Source: Rhododendron vialii (Eukaryota; Streptophyta; Magnoliopsida; Ericales; Ericaceae). Taken from it: a stretch of DNA of 64,000 nt. The notes beneath the pieces were generated by a model. That model did not search any database, was not told the DNA's origin, and saw nothing but the letters and a program-made list of their open reading frames with translations. The DNA lies in NCBI RefSeq assembly GCF_030253575.1, contig NC_080567.1, forward strand, positions 31,446,501 through 31,510,500. Reading direction: 5' to 3'. The position numbers were made by a program, and so were the translations under genes. Below are positions 35,705 through 48,100 of this stretch, piece by piece; position 1 is the stretch's first letter; each line of letters opens with the position of its first letter.

Positions 35705-37068
35705 CTTTATAGGCCCTTGAAGTACTTGAAGAAAGATGTTTCAAGGGGAATTTTGTTCAACTAGAGGGGAATTAGCTTTTATTGATTAGAAACTTTCCAC
35801 CTTCATTCTTCATTGGTGGGGAACTAAATTCGTTCTTTTTAATTGTGGAATTGGTTAAATCCCTAAATTCTATTCGTTTGTTCAACTTCAGCCGACGAGC
35901 CTAAACAAAGACCACATTGGACCGCCTATCCCATTTTTGCCATGCGTTCCTATCTCAAATTTCCTTTTTATCCCATGATGGGACTTGAGGCTCAGTTTGG
36001 TGTGACGAATCTTTGTGACTTTGATAAGGTGATCGAAGGGTTTGGGATACAATGGTACCTATCTGGGATACAGTAAAAATACGAATCTTTGTATTTTGGT
36101 TCGATTCTGTTGTTGGTTGATCATTGACCGACATTATCTAGTTATTTTGGTTCGATTCGATTTTGTTTTTGCTTGATGCGGGATCGTGTTTCGATCTAGA
36201 ACTTTTATAGGTAGATGTTGAGGCTTTGAGTATATGCACGGTTTAGCATCCTTGTTCTTTTTCTTGTTCAGATCCTGAATGATTTGCGCTTTTGCCTTTG
36301 GTCAATCTGTTATGAAACTATCTATTCTAATCTACCATCTAAAGGAAGAACACCGGTTGGTGAAAGACTCACCAACGGCAGAGCCCTAGTTTGAAAGCCA
36401 AAATATAGCGTTGAAAAGTTTGGAGTAAAGAAAGAGTCTCCCTTGATTGGGCGTAAAATGAAGAAGAGAGAAACTCGTTTTTGAGTGAAGGAGTGGAGAA
36501 GGATTTGATAGGTTTGTAACTCAAAGTTATGTTTGCGTGATTGTGCGACTTATGGATGGGCTATGGAATGTTTTATGAGCTTAGGCTGTGTCTTGTTCTT
36601 GTGTGAAGTGTCCATAGTTGGTATCTTTCATTAAATCTAGTCTCTGTTTGTTACCTCTTGGACTATTTGGTTGCTTACGTGTCAAGGTTGTGTTTAGTGG
36701 TTGTTCGTTTGAGGCACTCAAAACTCCTGCGCACGGTTTTCAATAAATTTTATCTATCTATCTCTCTTCACTTATTATACTTTAAAATCTCTTTCAAAAT
36801 CCAAACCGAACAAGCTTGTGTTTTCATTATTCCCAATTTTGCTTATGCTTTCAAGCGCCTTAGCGTGTTTGGGCATGTGTTGCTGCTCTTGGTTCTTGGC
36901 TCTAGGAATTACTTCCATTGTCTTGGCTTTGCATTGCAAAAAATATTTGAACTGAAACCCTTTGCGTATGCAGTTGCCGATATACAAGTGCCATTGATTT
37001 TGGTCGACAGCTGGCTTAAGTAGAAAGCTTGCTTTGGGGGATATTATATGCAACCGGAGTAGAGTAAA
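35705..37068. other. Intergenic DNA upstream of the metacaspase
   Basis: Includes the likely metacaspase promoter. The 121-codon ORF at 36658-37023 starts at TTG, has no family and is probably chance, or untranslated sequence captured with the neighbouring tubby fragment. Repeated TTTTGGTTCGATTC words occur at 36090-36170. Confidence 0.45.
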
Positions 37069-37253
37069 ATGTCATTCCGTAACAGAGTTCGTGAGGTAAG
37101 AGATGGTTTTGGGAGCTTATCAAGGAGGAGTTTTGAGTAGCGGTTGACTGGGCATGGCAGGGGGAATCAAGTCCATTATTAGACAGAGCAGCTGCTGGGC
37201 TAGCCTCCCTCCAGAACTTCTTTCCGATGTGATTAAGAGGTTAGAAGCAAGTT
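37069..37253 (+). pseudogene. Tubby-like F-box protein 5' fragment (decayed)
   Basis: ATG at 37069 opens MSFRNRVREVRDGFGSLSRR-SFE and then meets a TAG; after a shift of frame it continues as [22 protein letters not shown], the F-box start of plant tubby-like proteins. Stops and deletions (TAG at 37138 and later) show it is dead. It breaks off at about 37253 and is directly followed by the peroxidase fragment. Confidence 0.8.
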
Positions 37254-37261
37254 TTCGCACA

Positions 37262-37568
37262 TGACCTCACAATTGACGCTGCCTTCCTTCCTCAACTCTG
37301 ATCACTCTACCCGGATAATGGTGATCGGTTGACGCTCGTGGAACTTGACAACAGCAGCTCTAATACTTTTGACACGTCTTTCTATGCAAACTTGAGGAAC
37401 GGAAGGGGAATACTCGAGTCAGACCATATGTTATTATGGACGGATGCTTCAACAAAATCCGTTTGTCCAGAGCTACTTGGGAGTGAGGGGATTGCATGCT
37501 TTGGATTTCAATATGGAGTTTGGTAAAGACATAGTGAAGACGGGTTCCTATCTTCACCTCGATGTTTG
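37262..37568 (+). pseudogene. Class III peroxidase 3' fragment (decayed)
   Basis: Reads DLTIDAAFLPQL-stop-SLYPDNGD, then LDNSSSNTFDTSFYANLRNG, RGILESDHMLLWTDASTKS, and after a frame shift NMEFGKDIVKTG-like sequence. This is the C-terminal third of a secretory plant peroxidase (the FD.SF..NL.NGRG and SD..LWTD region). A TGA and at least one frameshift kill it. No heme-binding region is seen, so only a fragment is present. Confidence 0.82.
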
Positions 37569-37835
37569 CTCATATTCACCATGGCTACTTTTTACGATAA
37601 ATTATTCTTAGTTTTCAATGATCAAAGACTGCTCGACGATAGAGATTGAAGACTACTGCAAGATCCAAATGTTTTGCACAAAACGATAATATGTCATATT
37701 ACTCAAAGACGGAATTAAGATTTGAAAAACTGGGGTTGGAGTGTGACTGTTTGAGTTTCTTTTTTGAACTAAATTTGAGCTTTCAAAATAGAGAATTTGT
37801 GAGAGATAGCTTGGAGATGCTCTGAGTGATTGTAA
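37569..37835. other. Spacer after the fragment chimera
   Basis: No gene. Near its end GGAGATGCTC (about 37813-37822) mirrors the GAGCATCTCC that opens the next element, so it may be the end of a second MITE of the same kind. Confidence 0.4.
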
Positions 37836-38179
37836 GAGCATCTCCGCTCCTTACCAATTTTATTTTTTTCTTTCTCGAACTCAAAAAATGGATAGAACTC
37901 CTAAAATACTCAAAAAATGGGTAGAACTCCTAAAATATTCACTCCATTCATTTACTCATACGGTCAAACCTATCCCAAATTAAATTTTACTCCAATTTTT
38001 ATCCAAATTAAGTGAGACTCAAAATTTTACTCAATTTTTCAAGGCTATTTTCTCCCCTCCCAGATTTACAACAATGTCATTAATAAAGTTTTTACTTAAA
38101 TTTGTGCTTGGAGTATGTTATACCGAATGAAGCTTTTACTCGAATTTAAGTAGAAGTATGAGCAGGGTTGGAGATGCTC
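37836..38179. mobile_element. MITE with GAGCATCTCC ends (344 bp)
   Basis: Inverted termini GAGCATCTCC and GGAGATGCTC; the interior has tandem AAAATGG.TAGAACTCCTAAAATA words. Flanks TAA and TAG are at best a one-mismatch Tourist-type 3-bp target. No ORF. Confidence 0.6.
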
Positions 38180-38468
38180 TAGGCAAAACAATATGTAAAA
38201 GGCATGAGAAAAAAACCAAAAAAGAGAATAAGCAAAGCAGAGGGGGATGATTCGGATGAACTACAACCTGAATGTCTTCTACAAGAGGCCCCATCATGAT
38301 TTCTTCGGTGCATCAGGAAAATGTTTACGAAGAGATTTTAGCAAGAAATTCACAACTTCTCTCATGTTGGAGGCATTCGCCGCGGATAATCTCCCACCTC
38401 TCTGAACTCACTTCTCAAATGGAAGTAAGGGAGCTCTTTCTTTGTGTGTTGTGTGCGCGTGTGTATGT

Positions 38469-38525
<57 letters not shown>

Positions 38526-38930
38526 ATTTCATTTTTGGTTGGTCGATCTCGGCACTGTTTATAAGACGGAGAATACGGGAGAGCACACACGTTGCCGATA
38601 TACATGATGTTGAGGCATTGTTTCCGGCCGCAATAGAGAACGTCACCCCGATCACACGCCGGCCGGTTGCAATATAAACACCGCTTCCAGCAGATGGAAA
38701 AGAAATCTGGGTTTGTCATTTGTAATGATAAAGAGGGGCATTTCGGAAATGTAAAGTATGGGAAACATTAAGACCGCGTTCGTTTTGGGATTTTGCAAAA
38801 TCCAAATTCTAAAACGAACATGGCCTAAAATGTTTCCAGTTTTTTGAAGTAGTAGAGATATTGTTCCTTCAGGGATCACCATTTTTCTCTTACTTTGGTA
38901 AATGCCTCATGATAAGTAACAGGCCTCCAT
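38180..38930. other. Intergenic DNA with (GA)26
   Basis: Contains the GA microsatellite. A 51-codon stretch (38272-38424) ending at a GTAAGG donor-like site, and an open frame to 38677 ending VTPITRRPVAI, look coding-like but do not join in frame. I leave them uncalled. Confidence 0.4.
38471..38522. repeat. (GA)26 microsatellite
   Basis: Perfect dinucleotide run of 52 bases; it creates artefactual Arg/Glu and Ser/Leu ORFs. Confidence 0.95.
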
Positions 38931-39621
38931 TTTGTAGGTTTTTGCTTTCGGATGGTGGTGGAGGTGGCTGCTTGGTGGAGAGGGGGCTGTTAGGAGGCTG
39001 TTGGACGGTGGCAGGCGGCAGAGGTTGGTTTGCGGCAGCATGTGGTGGATGGGTTGTGGGTTTCACGGCTGCAAAGGTGGATGGGATCTTCGGTGTTGGT
39101 GGTGGTTGGTTCCGGGCAACTTGTAGCGGGGAGATCGGGCCGTTCTTCGGGGCAGCAACAGGGCTTGTTCCTGAGTTCCGGCGACAGTGGTGGCAGCGGT
39201 CCGTCTCATTCCAGGTGGCTGCGGTGGGTGGTGGAGTAGGGTTGATATTTTAGGCTGGCCTATGTTATCTATGGATTGGTCTCCGGCTTAGCCTATGTTG
39301 TCTATGGACTATGCCTTTTAATTTTTCCCTTTTAGTTTTTTACTTTTTTGGACTATGGATTGATCAGACTTAGCGTATGTTGTCTATGAACTATGTCTTT
39401 TAATTTTCTCTTTTTTTGGGCTTGGATCTCATCTTAGGTGTTTGGGCTGCGTCTCATGTGCAATTTATCGTTTTATTTGGTTTTTAGGCCATTTAGGCGC
39501 TAGGCTTTGTCCCTTTGTGTTTTTCTTGATTGACATCTTGCCAATCAAGAGTTTCTCCTTGCTCCTTTTGATCTTTGTATTCACTTTCAAAGATTAATAT
39601 AATCTTTTTTCGTCATTCAAA
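38931..39621 (+). mobile_element. 5'-truncated LINE-like retroposon (691 bp)
   Basis: Flanked by a 17-bp duplication with one mismatch: AAGTAACAGGCCTCCAT (38914-38930) and AAGTAATAGGCCTCCAT (39622-39638). Long target duplications are a mark of target-primed retroposition. The 5' part is GGT/GTGG-rich, and the 3' part ends GATTAATATAATCTTTTTTCG. The last 200 bases match the element at 55399-55691 (CTTGATTGACATCTTGCCAATCAA and neighbours). No intact ORF remains. Confidence 0.8.
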
Positions 39622-39638
39622 AAGTAATAGGCCTCCAT

Positions 39639-42112
39639 ACGTTTCATTTGGTCACTTGACTAGTCACTTGTTTACTTTTCCCTTTATTCTGTGTGGAGTT
39701 CTTAGGTTCCAGGACTTGACTTTCCGTTTTCTCCCAAGCGGTTCTACGTTTGCTGGCCGAAGGAAAGAGAAGACAGAAGAAAGGGAAAAGATGGAGGAGA
39801 GAAGCTGAATTCTTCCACTTTGGTAGGGTTATAGAAGTTGCTCAAAATGACTTCTCGTTTGACCAAAAAAAAAATTGCTCAAAAAAATTTTAGGGTCAGG
39901 ATAGGGCCTGAACGGTTTTGTGAGGTCTTTTCTGGACCATTCTCGGGCTCACCTCGATTGTCAGAACCGTTTATTTTTTCACATGGTATGCTCACCTTAT
40001 AAGCTCAAATGTTCCTCCATATCCAATAGCTACTGCAATAGGAAGCAGAACGCGGAAAAGATATAGGAGAGATAAGTAGTGAAACGATCAAGAGACAGAA
40101 TCAAAACCTAATACGAAACGAGGAATCACAACTAAGTTGCACAAAACAGAGGAAAAATCAAAACATAAAGGATGCTTATTTGGCAATAAGAGAAAACAAT
40201 AAGGAAGCTAATGAGAATGAAATTTCGATCCTTAAACTCTACGGACCTCTTTGTTGTCCTCAATTGAAGCATACCAGATCATATGAAACAATTCAACATA
40301 CATAGATAAACATCAACATAGTAAACAAAAGCCAGCAAATGTACAGACAAACATTTCATGAAACAAAATCCAGGTAGGTAAATCTCTCCGTCTTCCAGCA
40401 TGAACCCAACCATAGACATAACTATATATATACATGACTTGTAGCTACAAAACAGTTACTTTCCACAAAAGATTTACTGCATCCTCTTCATTGTTGCTAT
40501 TTGTATTACGAAGCACTCTTCTGCAAAAGTACAAAAAAAAAACAAGCAGTAAGAATGTTGGAAATCAGAAGTTGAATTGATTGTTAACATTAACTTGCCA
40601 TACGTTAAGTATCAATACATACGTCTCTAGGGCTGCTGGAAAGGGAAGAAAGAGATGGCGAAATAAAGGGAGGCAGACTACTTAGCGAGTGTCTTACATT
40701 GTGTAAATGTTTTGATAAAGCCGAATTACACAACGAAATTGCATGCATATAAATGTAAACATGCACGAAAAACTGCATGGAACCCCCTTGCATAATGCTC
40801 GTATGTTAGCATGAGCCATGAGCCAAAGTGCAGGTCACAGAACTATGAAACAAGGGGACCAAGTTTTATCTTAATGAGAAAACAAATTTGACACGAATCC
40901 AACAGAGCAGAAGTTACCCATTTCAGATCTAATAATTTTCCATTCACAAAGGCAATAAGCGCAAATTTGCATCGCCTGTGATTTCGCCAAGAGCAACCTT
41001 GCAGGAATACGAAAGTCATCTTACAGACCGAAATAGCACATTCAGGAAGCTCAGAAAAAAAGAGGCCACGATTAGTCTTTGAATCTGTTGTGTGAATCTT
41101 TTCATAACGGTAAAGAAAGCTCATGTGTTGGGTCTGATGGGATAAGGGAAGCGGTAAAGAATACGTGTCAGGAATGTCTGCAGCAGACAAACAACTCTGC
41201 ATGTAATGTAACAAATGACATCTATCCTGATGGAACTGGAAATCCTACAGGTTCTTTCTTCATTCATTTCATCCATGGCATGAATATTTCCGAACAAATA
41301 AAGCATTCTGGTTGGAGATAATATCCTCAAAACTACTTCACTTTGACCCCGGGGCATACCTCTTAACTAGTGACTAGTCCAACATAGGGGTCAGTAATCT
41401 ATTGGGTAAAGTAACTGTTTGCTAGGAATTAGAAACCACTTCCATTCCAGGATCTTATAAACGTAAAATTCTTACCACTATTGTCCTTCTACATGTAAAT
41501 TTTAAGTATCTTCTACTAATTTATTTACTTGACGGGCTGGATGCACACAATACCATGTCCGAAAACGGAGGGAAGGATTTCTGCCTTAAGTATAATAGAT
41601 AACACCACTCTAGCTTATAGCTACTAAAAGTTCTTTTGGAAGATATACTATCTCTTAATATATCTTCCGATCAAATAACAATGCATTGCATTGCATGTAC
41701 AAGCCATAAATTAGCAAGGCAAATCAGGCAATAATTGAAATGAAGTTGTCCACAGAAGTTATTGACCATTTGAAAATCAAATTCAGGCCTCTCCAACCAA
41801 AAGCAAAACCAACCATTAAAAATAGCTTCTAGTACGAACATAACCTCAAAACTCGGTTCATTATCCCTCAAATTAGAAGCAACTTCTCAACCTATTTAAA
41901 TTTCCTCCTTTATATTTCCTCGTTAGCAATGCGTGTTTCTACGTCGGAATTTTTTTGAGAATAGTGTCAGTCTATTTATCAAATAAACCATCTATACATA
42001 CGAGATCAGTCTAAGTTCAATTTCACTACAAGAAAAAAGGCTCAAAAAGTGTTCATACCATAAGCCTGATGCGACTTGAGCTTTAAATAATGAGGGGAGC
42101 GCAAGAGATTGA
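39639..42112. other. Intergenic: 3' flank of MBD8
   Basis: Probable MBD8 3' UTR at its right end, otherwise AT-rich. The plus-strand frame 41079-41321 is open for 80 codons with a polar composition (CVGSDGIREAVKNTCQECL), but it lacks an ATG and a known family; possibly a gene scrap. Confidence 0.45.
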
Positions 42113-45100
42113 TTACAGACGATAATTTATGGACGAGAGCTGCCCAGATATTTTTGTTTTGCAGGATGGACACATAAAACCAACTGAATCTGATTGAGCT
42201 TCAGATTCAAAGGCCTCATAGTTAAATTCTGTTGTGCACCATACACACACAGCTGCAAATTGGCGTCTGCAATCAATGTTTACCTCTGATTGAAATGTGG
42301 CAGAAGAATTAAAAACCTCTTCCATTATTTCATCATTTGCCACATTCACGGATACCTCTGGAAAAGGTGGTAATTCTTGCCCATTCATAAAACTGAATTG
42401 GAGGTGTTCCATTTCCTCCAACCTCAGCTCATCAAAGCCAGTTACATTGTCCAGCTTCTGATATAGGGTGCCAAATTCATCCTCACCCTGTGAATGAACA
42501 CAACCGCAGGACCATTAATTCCTCAGATACAAAATAGAGCAGTTAAGCATCTCATGAGGGGGAAAAGGAAGATGTGCCCAACTATCATATAATAGAAGAC
42601 AAAAGTAAATTGTAAAGGAGTCTACCACACCTGGTGTAATCTGGCCAACAAGAAGTACCAGAGAAGGCAAACCAAATCTTTATTTCCCATTTAAGCTTTA
42701 CAGCATCTCATTTTGGAAATTTTGTGGATATAAAGTTCAAGACAAATAGAACAAAATGCTTTCGTTCTTTTTGACATTTTGTGGACCCTAGAAATTTCAG
42801 AGAATCACAAAGAACAAGAACAAATAGCCCAAAGAAGGCCAAAATAACAACTGAAATTGTGAAACAAATATACGCGAAATTTGAACTCTTTCCAACCAAA
42901 TAAAAACTTGCACGGCTCAGAGGGCTAGAATTGTTACCTTATTCGAGAGGGCGGTAGATGACGGAAAGCAGTCGAATGATTGCGTCATGGTCATTGAAGA
43001 GTCGGCAATTCCACTCTGAAGACCAATTTCATTGACAGTTTGATCTGAAGACCAAGTTACTGCAACATGACTTGGTGTAAGTTGGCTGTTCAAACCACTT
43101 TCTTGCTCACTATTTCCATGTTTTTCCACTTCACTACCTTCAGTATGCTCAAATGTACCAGCGCAAACTGCCATCACATTACTCTCAACATGAGAAATGT
43201 CAACACTGTTCACCTTCTGTTTTTCACTGATTATGCACTGGACATAATTCTCATTAAAGCCTTGATTCTTAGTCATGCAATCTTCCAATTCCCGTCCATT
43301 ATGATCAGAAGCCAATTCATGGTCAGAAATAACAGCCTGATGTTCTGGAGAAATCTCAACACTGTTCACCTTCTCTTTATCACTAATTATGCACTGGGCA
43401 TAATTTTGATTAAAGCTGTGATCTGGAATGCTCTTAGTCGTGCAATCTTCCGATTCCCGTCCATTAGGATCAGAAGCCAATTCATGGTCAGAATTAACAA
43501 CATGATGTTCAGGAACACTCGCCACTTCCAGCCTATCAGGAGAGGAACCACCATTTGCTTTATCATTCTGTTCGGCAGATGAAGTATCTAAAATAGAACT
43601 TTGGGCAATTTCGATCAGAGCATCCATTTTAGAGATCCTAGGTGGTAACTTATCCTGAGATGGAGACGCATCGCTCTTGTGAACGGTGGCCTCACCTGGC
43701 AATTCTTCTGAATGTCTAACATGGTTTCTTACATGGACACCCACATGACCATTGTAACTCCGTCGTTCCTGAAATACCTTGTGACAAATCTGGCATTCAT
43801 ATTTTCCATCTTGTTTAATAATTACACCTTCTCCAATGGATGAACCCAGTCTATACCTCTTAGTGGTCCTCTGGTGAAATGTCATCAGGTGCTTCAAATA
43901 GGGATTCTTTTCATCAAAGGTCATGTTGCACTTGTAACACTCGAAGAGATCCCGTACTTGAACCTCAGGCAGATTGTCAATCCCTATTAAGTTAAATTCC
44001 ATCCCCTTCACATGAGGTATAGATGTCTTGGGCACCAATTTGAGATTCTTATGAAGAACACCTGCGCGCTGTGGCACATCCCGTTAACTATTGCAAAAAA
44101 AATCTTACTGTAACAAACGCTAGACACATAATCTACTTACATCGTCAGAAGCCAATACATAGACTTGCAGATTGTCATCTCCCATCAGATCCATTTGCTG
44201 GCTTGCATCATTGAGTCCGAAATATGACTGCAAAAATGAAGAAGCTTCTTTGCAGGATGCAAACTGTTGTCCATCAGGGCTGAAAAGTGCCAAGTACATT
44301 AACAACATTTCAGGCCCAGCAAGCAAAGGAGAATGTGAGACTAATGGCTACCAATATGTGCAAAACAATACTTGCAGCAAATCAAAAGAATCAGAGGAAG
44401 TCTAATGTCTGAAGAAACTGATCCCGTTGTAAAAGAAGAGCTTAGAAAAGCATGACACAAAACTTCGTTAGCTGATTAGCTCCTCCAACACAAATCCTGG
44501 CATGATGTCACTCAGACTCACTCCTAATTGAAATACACACCTGTCCTCTCTTTCCTTCTCCATAAGCAAAATATCCAAAAATCCACCAGCACCATGAATT
44601 ACTTTTTGGTTTCTAAGACCAGCAATGGCAACAAATGTAGACATTTCAATAAGGCAGGAACCAATCATTGGGATAGTCCAGCATGTGGTCAAGATACAAG
44701 GATGCCATATCCCCATCACCGCGAAGTAAGTGCTTACTGGAGTTAAAAGTGTGAGCTTGAACATTCATTGTACAACACATTATACCACAGGTCAAAACAC
44801 GAAACCGTGATTTGAATAAGGCTAGTTCCAGTATAAAAGTATAAAAATTTTAGGTTAAAAAAGACGCATATACGTATTAAGGAAGGAAATTTAACCATAT
44901 TTTCAATCACATACCCTTAATCCAGAGTAAGTGCCTAAACAAAACATCAAAATTCCAAATGTAACATATGTAATTATTATATTTGCAAAACACATCAATA
45001 ACTCTGAAGTAGAACTGTAGAAGTGCACCAGATCTCCACAAGGCAAAAAATGTATAGTCCCTTCGGGGGACATCTGATAAAATTGGAACAAAAGAAGACA

Positions 45101-48100
45101 GTGGAAAACATGTTAAATATAATGCATCGGCATATCAAGGCAAATAACAAAACAATTCCCAAGTAAAACAAAGTCCTTTAATCACAGTGCATTTGACGAA
45201 ACGTCAAGCAAAGGATAAAGTAAAGGTTGGACATTGTAAATATTTACACCACCCAAGTATATCAAAGTCCTTTAATCACAACATGGCTAAACAAGATCCA
45301 TGGTGTAACAAAATCCACAATTTGGCAAGGCAAGAGACATAAAGACATGGAAAATAACAGTCTCTCTAGACAAAACAAGGGTCCAAGAGGTGGCTTGTAC
45401 ACATTCTAAAGGTGATTGCCATTAATTTTAGTATAGTTCCGTACTATGAAGCACGGATACTCCGAAACTAGTCACGTACGAGTATCGGATACGCGAGGGA
45501 TACGGATACGCGCCCGATACGCCCCGATACGTATCGGATACGGCAAATAAGTATCCTGCATTTAAATTAAATATTTTTTTATTTCGGATACGTTTCGGAT
45601 ACGCGAGGGATACATGGGGGATACGGCAGGATACGTTTAGGATACGGCAGGGGTTAAAATGAATTTTTTTAAAGAATCAAGTACAAATTAAAAGGGAAAA
45701 ATTGTAATAATAGCATCACTAAAAATATAAAACTTAGGAAATTATGCACATCGATAGATCATTCCATGAACCGGTCGATATTTTCCTACCCTAGATCGCT
45801 TGAACCTTTGATCACAAGGTTCTCTCTCTGTTTTACTGGTGTGGGTTTCTATTGTTTACATTATATAATAAATTATATCTAATACATACACTGGTACATA
45901 GATATGTATATATATGAAGTATATTATATGCATACCGATTAGTCTATTGCCTACTAACCTGTATTTTTTTTTCTTTTTTACAAAATTCTAATCTTTTGGA
46001 TGATAAGTTCCTACTCTTTTGAGATTGACATGTACTTCATGCTTGGTATTAGCAATTCAACTACTCCTTTATTTCTTATGACTTCACTTTTATGCCTAGG
46101 AGACTAATAATTATAAAAATGTATAATTTATACAGCCGTATCCCCGAAGTATCTGTATTCTATTTTTTTAGGTTTTGACGTATCGCCGTATTTGTATCGT
46201 GTCGTATCCGTATCCCGTATCCGTATCTGTGCTTCATAGGTTCCGTACAACACTTTATTCTTGCAAGCAATAAACTTGCCAGGATTCCCCTCTCAGCAGG
46301 GAGTATCCGAGGATGGCATGTACGAATACATTTGAGACATGGTGAACACTTTCTGAGTAAACAAGAGACATCCGTGGCCTTGCACATTCAAATAGCATGT
46401 TAAACATTGCCGATCAAAAAAAAAAAAAAACATGTTAAACATTCTCTGAATTACGAGGGAGGCATATTTGATAGAATTTCACATTTCCAACCACACCACC
46501 TTCGACCAAAAGTGCACAAAAAACTTCTACTCAACTCACTCCCCAACTAGTTTATTTTGAGCTATCCTCCAATGTTCCCACACAAGAAAGTGCATATATC
46601 TTCAGTAATGCTATACGGGTAAATCATGATCTAATGATATACCAATAGGTGTTTTGCAACACTGGACGACTGCTCAGCCACCCAATTCTAGGACTGTCGG
46701 ACATATTTCATATGCCGATTGCAAACATGCATGTCTTACACGTTTGGACTAAAGACTACAATTACAGAAAATTGTGTGTCGTAGTTGAAGTCTTGCAAGT
46801 CAAATTTCTAAACATACGCCCATTGACTCTAAGGTAACTCCCTTCACCGCCTTACCGCAATAAGTTGCGGTAGTCGTTGGTCCACATCGCGGAAGTTTGG
46901 TTTCCCCCGCCCACTAGTATGTGGGCAGCTATCGATTATGAGAACATTTCCATTGCCATGTTACGGTCCACGAAACCTATTGGCCAAACAAACAACCATT
47001 GTCTACATCTATAAGATTTCTATTAGAAAGAGAAAAGTGGAATTCTCACAGTAAATAAATTGCCTTTATTAAGAGCGTATTGATTAGATTAACATCAATA
47101 TCTTTCCCTCTAGGCCCTTTTGTACGTTTTTACACTCAATGGGTGTTGAATTTCAACAAAATAATTAGATTGTTTTAACTTGATTTCGCCCATTCTCTTT
47201 TCCTTCTTTTTGGGTAGTTTCACAGAATATGTGATCCCCTTTTTTGTGAACCAAAACATGTTCGTAAGAAACTTTCCCGTTGATTCCCTTTTTACTGAAC
47301 CAAAACATGTTCGTATGAAACTTTGCTGAATACTAAATGCACGTGCCTCCCTTTCCATCAATTATATTTGTGAGAAAGAAGGAAAGTGATATTCCCCATG
47401 GCGAAATTCCTTTATTCCCAATGTATTGATTAGGTCCCCTTCCCATTGTCCCTTTTGTACTTTTCCCCAATGATGGTTGTATTCAGTGGAACTTGAAAGC
47501 ATATAGGAAGAATGATAAACCGTATGGATTGGTTCACCAGTGTTGAGGCTTATTGACTCTACAACATTGATTCCAAAATAATTAGGGAGCAATAATGAAT
47601 ACTTCCTTATTTCGACAATAAAATAGTACACTACTTGCAGGCGAAGCAAAAGCACTCGTCGATGTTGATATGGTCGTAAAATGTGTCTTTTAACACCTCA
47701 GTAGCACAATATGTTGACATGAATATCATAACTGAAGTCTTTAAGTGGGATGGTTGAGATCAAGGGTTTCTACGCATTTTTTTTTTCATATTCCCAAATT
47801 GTATCTCATAGTAGCCATCTCTTCAGAATTCATTAGATCTAGTAAAATCACAAACATCTTAAACTCAATAGAATTGAAAACATCTTGTTTTAAGTCTAAA
47901 ATGTGAAAAATGACAACTTGATTGCACTAATGGAACACATATAACTTCACCATTGAATTTGCCTTACATTAAGTGCACGGACAACTTAATCAATGCATGT
48001 CAAATTTATCTTTCAATTGAAGTTTGCATAGCTCCAAAAAATTTCAGGGTTAAAGTTCATGGGCGTTGAGGACACTGAGTGTTTTCGATCTTTTATCGAA

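Noticed and set aside
36658-37023. 121-codon plus-strand ORF
   Set aside because: Starts at TTG, hydrophobic random-looking content, no family, ends just before the tubby fragment.
38362-38719. ORFs rich in Ser-Leu or Arg-Glu near 38400-38700
   Set aside because: Produced by the GA microsatellite; no consistent splice structure joins the coding-like parts on either side.
43067-43582. Plus-strand 171-codon ORF inside MBD8 exon 3
   Set aside because: Antisense shadow of a real coding exon; its repeats simply mirror the MBD8 tandem duplication.
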